From: DATCVA01 sp036567205
Lineage (GTDB): Bacteria; Pseudomonadota; Gammaproteobacteria; Burkholderiales; Burkholderiaceae_B
Length of the DNA stretch: 6,482 nucleotides
Direction of reading: 5' to 3'
NCBI GenBank assembly: GCA_036567205.1
Contig: DATCVA010000027.1
Location: 1-6,482, forward strand
The notes beneath the pieces were generated by a model, which did no database searches, was not told where the DNA came from, and saw only the letters and a program-made list of their open reading frames with translations. This document shows positions 1 through 5,600 of the stretch, in pieces. Made by a program: the position numbers and the translations under genes. Position 1 is the stretch's first letter. Each line of letters opens with the position of its first letter.

Positions 1-1820
1 GACGGGGTGAAATCTTTCATGCCGATCTTGCGCGCCACCCAGCGCGCGGTAGCTGGCATCAACTGCATCAAGCCCGAGGCGCCCACATGCGAACGCGCAT
101 CGGTAATAAACCGCGACTCTTGACGGATCAACCCATAAACCCAGGCCGGATCCAGGTTAATCAAGCGCGCTTTTTCGGTAACCCGTCCCTCGAATGGCGC
201 AATAAAGCGCTGAGTGAAGTCAATTTCGTTTTGGGTACGCAGTGACGTATTAACAACCCGGTCAAAAATTTGCTCGTGTCGGGCAAGTTCGGCAGCAGCC
301 AGCAATTGGCGATCGTTCATGCCGCGCAAACTAAAGTTCCACTCGGGCACAGCCTCGGGACGCCAGCCCAGATCGAATAGCATAATGGCCCGCTGCAAAC
401 CGCTGTGAGCACGGGCCTGAGCCAATTCGGCCGCCGTCACCGGGGCAGGCGCCTTGGGTATGGATAAAGTCTGGCCTAATTCTTCAGTAGCCAACTGGCC
501 ATAAAAATCGAACCCGCCGGTAATGGATGCGAAATGCTTGTTGGCAGCTTCCTTATTGCCTTGCGCAGCCAGCGAGCGAGCGTACCAATAAACCCAGACC
601 GGTTCGGCTTGTTGCGCCGGCGACATTTTTTGAATGGCCTTGCTTACCCGCGACCAATCGATTTTTGCCTGACGCAGCTCGGAACGCACTTGCCACGCGT
701 TGTTGTAATCGGTCATGGGTGCATTGCCCGAACGCCGATACCAATTGACCGCCTCAGCAGCCTCGACATTAAGCGCTGCGATCAGCCCGAACTGCCCCCA
801 TACCCACTGAATATGCGACTTGGGTATAGCGTTGGCCCAGTTATTTTCGATATACGCAGCGCTGGCCAAACGGTTTTTGGTTCGTGCCAGACGGGCTAGC
901 GCCAGGGTAACGAGTTCAATGTCAGCCCGGGTTTTAGGCGCTTTCTGTGTCGACAACCACTTTTGCGGGTCTTTCATCAGCGCCGCATACGAAACCATTT
1001 CAAGGTTATTGAACATGATCGCGGCCAGACGCTGTGCATTACCCGTTTTATTTTCCTCAAGCGTCGCGCGCAGCAAAGGCTCAAGCTGCTTCCAGCCTAC
1101 TACTTTGCTTTCGGCCAGCTGATCGAGCATTCCCCAGCAAGCCGAGGTCGGTTTAAACGCATCCATGACGTTTTTGGAAGCCGGACGCTGCCCAGTCATG
1201 TGTTGTGCCATGATGAGTGTGCAGTCGACGTTGGCGTTACTGCTAACCACAGGCCCCAGCTGATTCACCATCGCATAGTCACCGGCACGGCCTGCCGCCA
1301 CAATCCAGTCAGCCTTGATTTTATCGGCCAGGTAATCATCTTGATTGGTCGACATAAACTGCTGCAATCGGGCCGTAGGCACGGGTACGGTCGGATCTTG
1401 AACCTGCTGACGCAAATACCAGTACTCAGCGTAAGACCCCAACTGCGGCTCGGCCTGTGCTTGCGGCACCAGACCAGCCAAACGAGTCCATTGCTTTTTC
1501 TGCATGGCCTCGCGAGCATCGATCAGCGCCTGCCGGGCTACACTTGGGGGCACCAGCGACACTGGCTTGATGCTTGCTTCAGCTGGCGCCTGGGGCGCAA
1601 TCGGAATAAAACCGGGAGCAGGCGTATCGGACGGCGTCAACGATTTCTTTAAGTTGGCCGGGTCGGCCAGGGTCGGCGCCGGTACAGGCGCCTCGGCACC
1701 GGCACAGCCCGACAATCCCATTGTCAGCGCAAGCCAGGCGCCAGCGCCCCACAACCTGCCACCTTTCAAACCAGAAAGATTTTGGGTTTTCTGATACCGT
1801 TGTTGTTGCTTGATTAACAT
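1..1820 (-). CDS. slt: Lytic murein transglycosylase, Slt70-type, predicted lipoprotein (3' end cut by window edge)
   Basis: Cleaves the MurNAc-GlcNAc bond of peptidoglycan in the periplasm, leaving 1,6-anhydro ends. I read 606 codons without a stop from ATG at 1820; the last part of the catalytic domain lies off the left edge. Residues 1-38 form a basic start plus a hydrophobic stretch ending in the lipobox LSGC, with Cys39 as the lipidation site and Ala at +2, which predicts the outer membrane. Residues 40-92 are a Pro/Ala-rich linker. Residues about 93-545 are the alpha-helical superhelix region typical of Slt70. The SLT domain starts near 550: GLIRQESRF with catalytic Glu568, then ASGLMQLMPATA at 581-592. 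E. coli Slt70 has a plain cleavable signal instead of a lipobox. The start is backed only by a weak GGA just upstream, but it gives a sensible signal peptide. It is divergent from the folate gene with a 26-bp gap. Family assignment is firm. Confidence 0.95.
   Translation of the reverse strand, partial: MLIKQQQRYQKTQNLSGLKGGRLWGAGAWLALTMGLSGCAGAEAPVPAPTLADPANLKKSLTPSDTPAPGFIPIAPQAPAEASIKPVSLVPPSVARQALIDAREAMQKKQWTRLAGLVPQAQAEPQLGSYAEYWYLRQQVQDPTVPVPTARLQQFMSTNQDDYLADKIKADWIVAAGRAGDYAMVNQLGPVVSSNANVDCTLIMAQHMTGQRPASKNVMDAFKPTSACWGMLDQLAESKVVGWKQLEPLLRATLEENKTGNAQRLAAIMFNNLEMVSYAALMKDPQKWLSTQKAPKTRADIELVTLALARLARTKNRLASAAYIENNWANAIPKSHIQWVWGQFGLIAALNVEAAEAVNWYRRSGNAPMTDYNNAWQVRSELRQAKIDWSRVSKAIQKMSPAQQAEPVWVYWYARSLAAQGNKEAANKHFASITGGFDFYGQLATEELGQTLSIPKAPAPVTAAELAQARAHSGLQRAIMLFDLGWRPEAVPEWNFSLRGMNDRQLLAAAELARHEQIFDRVVNTSLRTQNEIDFTQRFIAPFEGRVTEKARLINLDPAWVYGLIRQESRFITDARSHVGASGLMQLMPATARWVARKIGMKDFTP
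1704..1706 (-). other. Predicted lipidation cysteine (lipobox LSGC) of the Slt protein
   Basis: The codon for Cys39 of the minus-strand Slt protein lies here, closing Leu-Ser-Gly-Cys after the hydrophobic segment GAGAWLALTMG. This fits the signal peptidase II consensus [LVI][ASTVI][GAS]C. The next residue is Ala, not Asp, so by the Lol sorting rule the protein should go to the outer membrane. This is a prediction from the sequence pattern only. Confidence 0.75.
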
Positions 1821-1846
1821 CTGTCCGGACCCCACTAAATATCGCC

Positions 1847-2476
1847 ATGAATAACAATGTAGAGAATAACGCAGTCCCCCTTCGGACGCGACTAAAAGAA
1901 CGAAGAGCGGCTCAGAACCCCGTGGATTGCCGCCGCGGAGCACTGCTTATCCGGGGCCGTCTGTTTACGTGGCTAGCCACAACACGCACGAATCTGCAAA
2001 AAGCCGGTAAGCCGGAACCCAGGAACATTGCGGCATTTTGGTCAATGGACCAAGAACCCGACCTTAAACCCTTACTGAGCCAATGGGTGGAAGAGGATGG
2101 CATTTCCGTAAGCCTGCCAGTGGTGGGCGCGCCCAATGCTCCCCTGCAATTCCGGATCTGGACCCCTGAGACCCGCATGCAAATAGGCCCCTATGGCATC
2201 GCCGAACCACAAGGCCCGGCAGCCCCGGCACCCGATATAATACTTGTGCCCACTCTTGGCTACACCCGCCAGGGCGACCGCGTCGGCTATGGAAAAGGCT
2301 ATTATGACCGAACCCTGGCTGCGCTCAACGCTCAGAACCATGCTTATACCAGCATTGGAATTGCCTGGGCTTGCGGCGACTTGTCGAACGATGCTTATAC
2401 GCCCGCCGAACACGACGTAAAGCTTGATGCCATCCTGACAGACAAAGGCTGGGCCGTGCCAGCCCCCACCTTATAA
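1847..2476 (+). CDS. ygfA: 5-formyltetrahydrofolate cyclo-ligase (5,10-methenyl-THF synthetase)
   Basis: ATP-dependent cytosolic enzyme that converts 5-formyl-THF to 5,10-methenyl-THF, returning this storage or inhibitory folate to the one-carbon pool. The protein has 209 residues, near the usual 180-210. A basic N-terminal helix (LRTRLKERR, residues 12-20) matches the family's phosphate-binding start. IAAFWSMDQEPDL (61-73) matches the region usually written as FDGEVDT. YGIAEP (116-121) matches the GI.EP motif. The family signature GYGKGYYDR is at 147-155, and HDVKLDAILT at 189-198 closes the fold. The N-terminal third has a few extra residues compared with the shortest homologues. ATG at 1847 is the first in-frame start after an in-frame stop at 1811-1813; the next Met is residue 68. 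No good ribosome binding site precedes it. It is divergent from slt and convergent with metF. No promoter is convincing in the 26-bp gap, so it probably lies within the slt start. The symbol is the E. coli family name. Confidence 0.95.
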   Translation: MNNNVENNAVPLRTRLKERRAAQNPVDCRRGALLIRGRLFTWLATTRTNLQKAGKPEPRNIAAFWSMDQEPDLKPLLSQWVEEDGISVSLPVVGAPNAPLQFRIWTPETRMQIGPYGIAEPQGPAAPAPDIILVPTLGYTRQGDRVGYGKGYYDRTLAALNAQNHAYTSIGIAWACGDLSNDAYTPAEHDVKLDAILTDKGWAVPAPTL

Positions 2477-2628
2477 ACAGCAATACGCCTCCAAAAGGAC
2501 GCGGCCCTTATTCCATTTTCAAATCAATCGTAAGCACGAAGGCAAAACGCAGACAGTACAGTTGTAGGGCAAGCCGACACAGCCCACGGTTGATTTAAGG
2601 AAGCGCTGAACAAGTCGGGCGAATGGAA
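2477..2628. other. Convergent intergenic region between the folate cyclo-ligase gene and metF
   Basis: These 152 bp separate two genes that end toward each other. Almost all of it after position 2506 is repeat copy A. I see no ORF, no tRNA, and no classical GC stem followed by a T-run on either strand. The only stem candidates are a weak AAGG/CCTT pair near 2496-2509 and the long-range pairing of the repeat's two tips. If transcription ends here, the repeat itself may do the job, or Rho may. Confidence 0.6.
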
Positions 2629-2631
2629 TTA
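2507..2631. repeat. Intergenic repeat, copy A (about 125 bp, imperfect terminal inverted repeats)
   Basis: The first 22 bases are identical to the first 22 bases of copy B at 5486-5507. The next 60 or so bases stay similar with scattered substitutions and one 5-bp indel, and both copies end in ATGGAATTA. The left tip TTATTCCATTTTC is the near reverse complement of the right tip GAATGGAATTA. Copy A carries about 22 bp more than copy B just before its right tip (about 2595-2618). Its last three bases, TTA at 2629-2631, are the metF stop codon read on the minus strand. It has no coding capacity. It could be a MITE-like or other intergenic palindromic element; I do not recognise a named family. 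Confidence 0.8.
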
Positions 2632-3465
2632 CAACGTTAATGCTTTGGCAATCGACGTAGTTGCCTCTGCATTATTCAGCGTATAAAAATGCAGGCTGGG
2701 TGCACCCTGATCTAGCAAGCGCTGGCAAAGCCGCGCCATGACATCGGCCCCAAATGCCTTGATCGAGGCGCGATCATCGCCATACTCGGCCAGGCGCAAT
2801 CGAATCCAGCGTGGGATTTCCGCACCGCACATCTCTGAAAACCGCACAAGCTGGGAATGATTGGTAATAGGCATGATACCGGGCACGATGGGCACTGTAA
2901 TCCCTTTGGCCTGTACCCGGTCCACAAAATCGAAGTAAGCGTCCGCATTAAAAAAATACTGGGTTATAGCGCTGTTGGCGCCCGCCTGAACCTTGGTGAC
3001 GAAATGATCAAGATCGTCGGCGGCGCTATGCGCCTGCGGATGCATTTCCGGGTAAGCCGCTACCTCGACCTGAAACCAGTCGCCGCTATGCTCGCGAATA
3101 AACCGCACCAGATCACTGGCGTAGCGAAGTTCGCCCGCGTCACCCCCCATACCCGAGGGCATGTCGCCGCGCAGCGCCACAATGCGCTTAACACCCTGCG
3201 CCCGGTAAGTATCCAGAATTTCAGCCAATGTTGCACGCGTTGCGCCAATGCAAGACAAATGGGGCGCCGCATCGAACCCCAGGTTCTGCATCATGCGCAC
3301 CGTGTCGGCGGTTCCTGTCCGGGTCGAGCCCCCCGCCCCGAACGTAACACTGACATAACTGGGATGCAGGGCCAGCAATTGCTTGGCCGTACGCACCAGT
3401 TTTTCTTGTGCGGCGATATCCCGGGGCGGGAAAAACTCTAGACTTATTTCTTTCTTCTGAAGCAT
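2629..3465 (-). CDS. metF: 5,10-methylenetetrahydrofolate reductase
   Basis: FAD enzyme that reduces 5,10-methylene-THF to 5-methyl-THF, the methyl donor for methionine synthase. The protein has 278 residues, usual for bacterial MetF (about 275-300). The TIM-barrel motifs appear in order: LEFFPP with catalytic Glu10, TFGAGGSTR (41-49), HLSCIG (69-74), ALRGDMP with FAD/folate-site Asp101 (97-103), VEVAAYPEMHP (133-143), ITQYFF (167-172), VPGIMPI (194-200) and LHFYTLN (258-264). All expected key residues are present, so it should be active. The start ATG at 3465 directly follows the TAA of the upstream membrane-protein gene (TAAATG), so translation is probably coupled; only a weak AGG lies upstream. 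It is the last gene of the ahcY-holin-metF block and should share the SAH riboswitch. Its stop codon lies inside repeat copy A. Confidence 0.97.
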   Translation of the reverse strand: MLQKKEISLEFFPPRDIAAQEKLVRTAKQLLALHPSYVSVTFGAGGSTRTGTADTVRMMQNLGFDAAPHLSCIGATRATLAEILDTYRAQGVKRIVALRGDMPSGMGGDAGELRYASDLVRFIREHSGDWFQVEVAAYPEMHPQAHSAADDLDHFVTKVQAGANSAITQYFFNADAYFDFVDRVQAKGITVPIVPGIMPITNHSQLVRFSEMCGAEIPRWIRLRLAEYGDDRASIKAFGADVMARLCQRLLDQGAPSLHFYTLNNAEATTSIAKALTL

Positions 3466-3801
3466 TTACACAGCCAGCCTGGACAACAGCCCTGAAATTA
3501 CACTGTAAACAAAGGCACCCAACATGGCCCACCAAAAACCGTTGACCTGAAAACCTTTAAGAATTGAACCGGCGAACCAGAACACCAAAGCATTCAGGAC
3601 CAGCAAAAACAAGCCTAGAGTCACGATGGTAATAGGCAAGGTCAGCAAAACCAGCAACGGTTTAACCAGGGTATTAAGCAAGCCCAGCACCAGCGCCGCA
3701 ATTAATGCCGAACCAAATGACGCCACTGTTATGCCCGGCAAAATATACGCCACGATAAGCAGGGCCACAGCATTCAACAGCCAGATAAATAAAAGTGTCA
3801 T
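3466..3801 (-). CDS. Small 4-TM membrane protein, 'phage holin family' (PF04020-type)
   Basis: A hydrophobic protein of 111 residues with four predicted membrane helices: about 3-21, 29-46, 48-80 (long enough for a hairpin or one and a half passes) and 90-108. The short loops hold ILPGI (20-24), LNTLVKPLL and LPITIVTLGLF, the wording of the PF04020 'mycobacterial 4 TMS phage holin' family (YvlD-like). Despite the name, members are widespread chromosomal inner-membrane proteins of unknown role, and nothing here shows lytic function: there is no endolysin and there are no phage genes. The ATG at 3801 has a strong AAGGGG ribosome site five bases upstream. It lies 103 bp downstream of ahcY and abuts metF without a gap, so it should be co-expressed with SAH recycling. 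A membrane role tied to this pathway would be speculation. Confidence 0.9.
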   Translation of the reverse strand: MTLLFIWLLNAVALLIVAYILPGITVASFGSALIAALVLGLLNTLVKPLLVLLTLPITIVTLGLFLLVLNALVFWFAGSILKGFQVNGFWWAMLGAFVYSVISGLLSRLAV

Positions 3802-3806
3802 ATCAA

Positions 3807-3812
3807 CCCCTT
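3807..3812 (-). promoter_or_regulatory. Ribosome binding site of the holin-family gene
   Basis: AAGGGG on the minus strand lies five bases before the ATG at 3801. It is the best Shine-Dalgarno match in the window and fixes the start of the small membrane protein. It also suggests that this gene is translated on its own account, not merely by read-through from ahcY. Confidence 0.75.
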
Positions 3813-3827
3813 GTTGTTACACAGGTA

Positions 3828-3864
3828 CCGCAATACGCCCGGGGGGCTTCGCAAACGATTGCGG
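3828..3864 (-). other. Inverted repeat between ahcY and the holin-family gene (possible mRNA hairpin)
   Basis: CCGCAAT at 3828-3834 and ATTGCGG at 3858-3864 are perfect 7-base inverted repeats. A shorter stem, CGCAA/TTGCG at 3850-3863, uses the same right arm, so the two hairpins exclude each other. A GC-rich run (GCCCCCCGGGC on the minus strand) lies in the loop of the larger one. No T-run follows, so it is not a standard terminator. It may stabilise the mRNA or set the ratio between ahcY and the downstream genes; this is inference only. Confidence 0.4.
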
Positions 3865-3904
3865 CGCCTACCCCAAGCCCTATACACAGTCCAGGCAATG
3901 CCGC

Positions 3905-5323
3905 TTAGTAACGGTAGTGTTCAGGTTTGTACGGCCCTGCCACCGGCACGTTGATATAGTCTGCCTGGTCTGGACGCAACTGAGTCAACTGCACACCCAG
4001 TTTTTTCAAATGCAAGCGCGCGACTTTTTCGTCGAGATGCTTGGGCAATACATAAACCTCGCCCTTTTTATAGGCGTCACCACGTGTGTAAAGCTCGATT
4101 TGAGCGATTGTCTGGTTGGTAAATGACGCCGACATCACGAACGACGGATGGCCCGTGGCGCAACCCAGATTAACCAGCCGGCCCTTGGCCAACAAGATAA
4201 TGCGTTTGCCGTCGGGGAAGATAATGTGATCGACTTGCGGCTTGACTTCTTCCCATTGCAAATCCTCTACTGCGGCAACGTCGATTTCGTTATCGAAGTG
4301 ACCGATGTTGCAAACGATGGCCTGGTCTTTCATGCGCTGCATATGGTCGCGTGTAATGACATGGTAGTTGCCCGTCGCGGTCACGAAAATGTCGGCCTTA
4401 TCGGCAGCCTCGTCAAGAGTGACAACCTTGTAGCCTTCCATCGAGGCCTGCAGCGCACAAATTGGATCAACTTCAGTAACCCAAACCTGGGCACGCAATG
4501 CCGACAGTGCTTGCGCGCAGCCTTTGCCCACGTCGCCAAAACCGCATACAACCGCAATTTTTCCAGCAATCATGACATCGGTTGCACGCTTGATGCCATC
4601 AACCAGCGACTCACGGCATCCGTACAGGTTGTCGAATTTGGATTTGGTGACTGAGTCGTTAACGTTGATGGCGGGGAATGACAGCTCGCCCTTTTTGGAC
4701 ATTTGGTACAGGCGGTGCACACCGGTCGTGGTTTCTTCGGTTACGCCTTTAACTTGTGCAAGACGAGTCGAATACCATTTGGGATCGCGCGCCAGCTGCG
4801 CCTTTATCGATGCGAAAAGCACACGCTCTTCTTCGCTGCCCGGCTTATCGAGCACCGATAGATTGGTTTCGGCCTTGGTACCCAAATGCAGCAACGTAGT
4901 GGCATCGCCGCCGTCGTCGAGGATCATGTTGGCATGCTGGTCATTGGGCCACTCGAAGATTTTATGGGTGTATTGCCAGTAATCTTCGAGTGTTTCGCCC
5001 TTGACCGCAAACACAGCCGTGCCACCGGCAGCAATGGCCGCAGCAGCGTGATCCTGAGTCGAAAAAATATTGCATGAAGCCCAACGCACTTCGGCGCCCA
5101 AGGCAACCAGCGTTTCAATAAGAACCGCGGTTTGAATCGTCATATGCAGGCTGCCCGCAATGCGCGCGCCTTTTAAAGGCTGCGATGCGGCATACTCGTC
5201 GCGCGTGGCCATCAGGCCCGGCATTTCGGTTTCAGCAATCGCGATTTCACGACGGCCCCAGCCTGCCAGGCCGATGTCGGCAATTGTGTAATCGGAGAAA
5301 GTGGTGTCGGCAACAGTGTTCAT
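3905..5323 (-). CDS. ahcY: S-adenosylhomocysteine hydrolase (adenosylhomocysteinase)
   Basis: NAD-dependent cytosolic enzyme that reversibly splits SAH into adenosine and homocysteine, relieving product inhibition of methyltransferases. The protein has 472 residues, typical of proteobacterial SAHH including the insert of about 40 residues near 150-190 (AETNLSVLDKPGSEEER onward). Visible motifs: GSLHMT with His60, LDDGGD with Asp136 (135-140), GVTEETTTG with Glu197 (193-201), VTKSKFDN with Lys227 and Asp231, the NAD-binding GFGDVGKG at 261-268, GHFDNE, and the C-terminal KPEHYRY that reaches into the partner subunit's NAD site. I chose ATG 5323 because GGGA lies seven bases upstream and residues from Met1 match family N-termini. 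A TTG 13 codons upstream would add a tail unlike the family. It is headed by an SAH riboswitch and leads the ahcY-holin-metF block. Confidence 0.98.
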   Translation of the reverse strand: MNTVADTTFSDYTIADIGLAGWGRREIAIAETEMPGLMATRDEYAASQPLKGARIAGSLHMTIQTAVLIETLVALGAEVRWASCNIFSTQDHAAAAIAAGGTAVFAVKGETLEDYWQYTHKIFEWPNDQHANMILDDGGDATTLLHLGTKAETNLSVLDKPGSEEERVLFASIKAQLARDPKWYSTRLAQVKGVTEETTTGVHRLYQMSKKGELSFPAINVNDSVTKSKFDNLYGCRESLVDGIKRATDVMIAGKIAVVCGFGDVGKGCAQALSALRAQVWVTEVDPICALQASMEGYKVVTLDEAADKADIFVTATGNYHVITRDHMQRMKDQAIVCNIGHFDNEIDVAAVEDLQWEEVKPQVDHIIFPDGKRIILLAKGRLVNLGCATGHPSFVMSASFTNQTIAQIELYTRGDAYKKGEVYVLPKHLDEKVARLHLKKLGVQLTQLRPDQADYINVPVAGPYKPEHYRY

Positions 5324-5330
5324 TGTGATA

Positions 5331-5334
5331 TCCC
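5331..5334 (-). promoter_or_regulatory. Ribosome binding site deciding the ahcY start
   Basis: GGGA on the minus strand is seven bases before ATG 5323. It is a modest Shine-Dalgarno, but it is far better placed than anything in front of the alternative TTG at 5362. It lies just after a possible long hairpin (5341-5393), so access to it could be affected by leader folding. Confidence 0.55.
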
Positions 5335-5340
5335 AATAAA

Positions 5341-5393
5341 CCTGCACGGACGAAAGCGACAACGTTGGTGCCCACCTTCGCCTGCAATGCAGG
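5341..5393 (-). promoter_or_regulatory. Putative expression-platform hairpin downstream of the SAH riboswitch
   Basis: On the minus-strand RNA, CCUGCA (5393-5388) can pair with UGCAGG (5346-5341), and CGAAGG (5380-5375) with CUUUCG (5356-5351, one G-U pair), giving a long interrupted stem followed by UUUAUU at 5340-5335. The same CCUGCA also belongs to a competing small hairpin, CCTGCAATGCAGG at 5381-5393 on the plus strand. Two exclusive folds right between aptamer and ribosome site are what an expression platform would look like. I have no folding energies, so this is only a candidate. Confidence 0.4.
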
Positions 5394-5398
5394 AGATG

Positions 5399-5466
5399 AT
5401 GAGCGCCGTTGAAACAAAAGACAGTCCTGAGCCTAGCGGGTATACCCGTCGCAGCGCCCCTCAGGA
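5399..5466 (-). ncRNA. SAH riboswitch aptamer in the ahcY leader
   Basis: Read on the minus strand, the fold of the known SAH riboswitch class can be drawn by hand. P1: UCCUGAG (5466-5460) with CUCAGGA (5431-5425), seven perfect pairs. The conserved-type segment GGGCGCUGCGACG follows. P2: CGGG/CCCG closed over UAUA (5448-5437). After P1 comes a U-rich linker, then CAACGGCGCUC. The pseudoknot P4 pairs GGGCGCUG (5459-5452) with CGGCGCUC (5408-5401), eight pairs including two G-U. The position, 76 bp upstream of ahcY and starting at the predicted transcription start, matches the class. Known members bind SAH and discriminate against SAM, and they turn expression of SAH-recycling genes on. Here that should raise ahcY and probably holin and metF. 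Confidence 0.92.
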
Positions 5467-5474
5467 AAGCAGTA

Positions 5475-5501
5475 ATTGTAGCGTACTTATTCCATTTTCA
5501 A
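5475..5501 (-). promoter_or_regulatory. Predicted sigma-70 promoter of ahcY
   Basis: On the minus strand there is a near-consensus -10 box TACAAT at 5480-5475. TTGAAA at 5501-5496 can serve as the -35 box, although the 15-base spacer is shorter than the ideal 17. Transcription would start near 5468, one or two bases before the P1 helix of the riboswitch begins at 5466. That agreement supports the -10 call. The TTGAAA lies inside the left tip of repeat copy B. Confidence 0.65.
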
Positions 5502-5595
5502 ATCAATGGCAAGCACGAAGGCGAAGCGCAGACAGGCCATTTGTACGGCAAGCGAAGCCGACACAGTTCATGGTTGGCTGGGAAATGGAATTAAG
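5486..5595. repeat. Intergenic repeat, copy B (about 110 bp, imperfect terminal inverted repeats)
   Basis: This is the second copy of the element at 2507-2631, in the same orientation. The left tip CTTATTCCATTTTC and right tip GAAATGGAATTAAG are near reverse complements, about 12 matching positions with one offset base. The interior holds two related stretches, GGCGAAGCGCAGACAG and AGCGAAGCCGACACAG, and a possible small hairpin TGTCGGC/GCCGTACA on the minus strand. It fills the gap between the 3' end of the DUF1289 gene (stop five bases away) and the ahcY promoter. It has no coding capacity. Confidence 0.8.
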
Positions 5596-5600
5596 CGGTT

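Noticed and set aside
963..1652. Long open frame of 229 codons on the plus strand
   Set aside because: It lies wholly antisense to the slt coding region, whose protein I read through without a break and recognise. The antisense protein is Arg/His-rich with no family resemblance.
1821..1846. 6S RNA (ssrS) next to the folate cyclo-ligase gene, as in many proteobacteria
   Set aside because: The upstream gap is only 26 bp, and the 152-bp downstream gap is filled by the repeat and shows no long 6S-type hairpin.
2477..2628. Intrinsic terminator between the convergent genes
   Set aside because: No GC-rich stem followed by a run of T is visible on either strand.
2857..3441. Open frame of 194 codons on the plus strand
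   Set aside because: Antisense shadow of metF, which has all its catalytic motifs on the other strand.
3466..3801. Prophage remnant suggested by the 'holin' family name
   Set aside because: PF04020 proteins are common chromosomal membrane proteins. No endolysin, integrase, attachment site or phage gene is nearby, and the neighbours are core metabolism.
4148..4654. Plus-strand open frame of 168 codons, and others inside 3905-5323
   Set aside because: Shadows of ahcY; no ribosome site and no recognisable domain.
5324..5362. Upstream TTG start for ahcY adding 13 residues
   Set aside because: No ribosome site in front of it, and the added residues do not resemble AhcY N-termini. ATG 5323 has GGGA at proper spacing.
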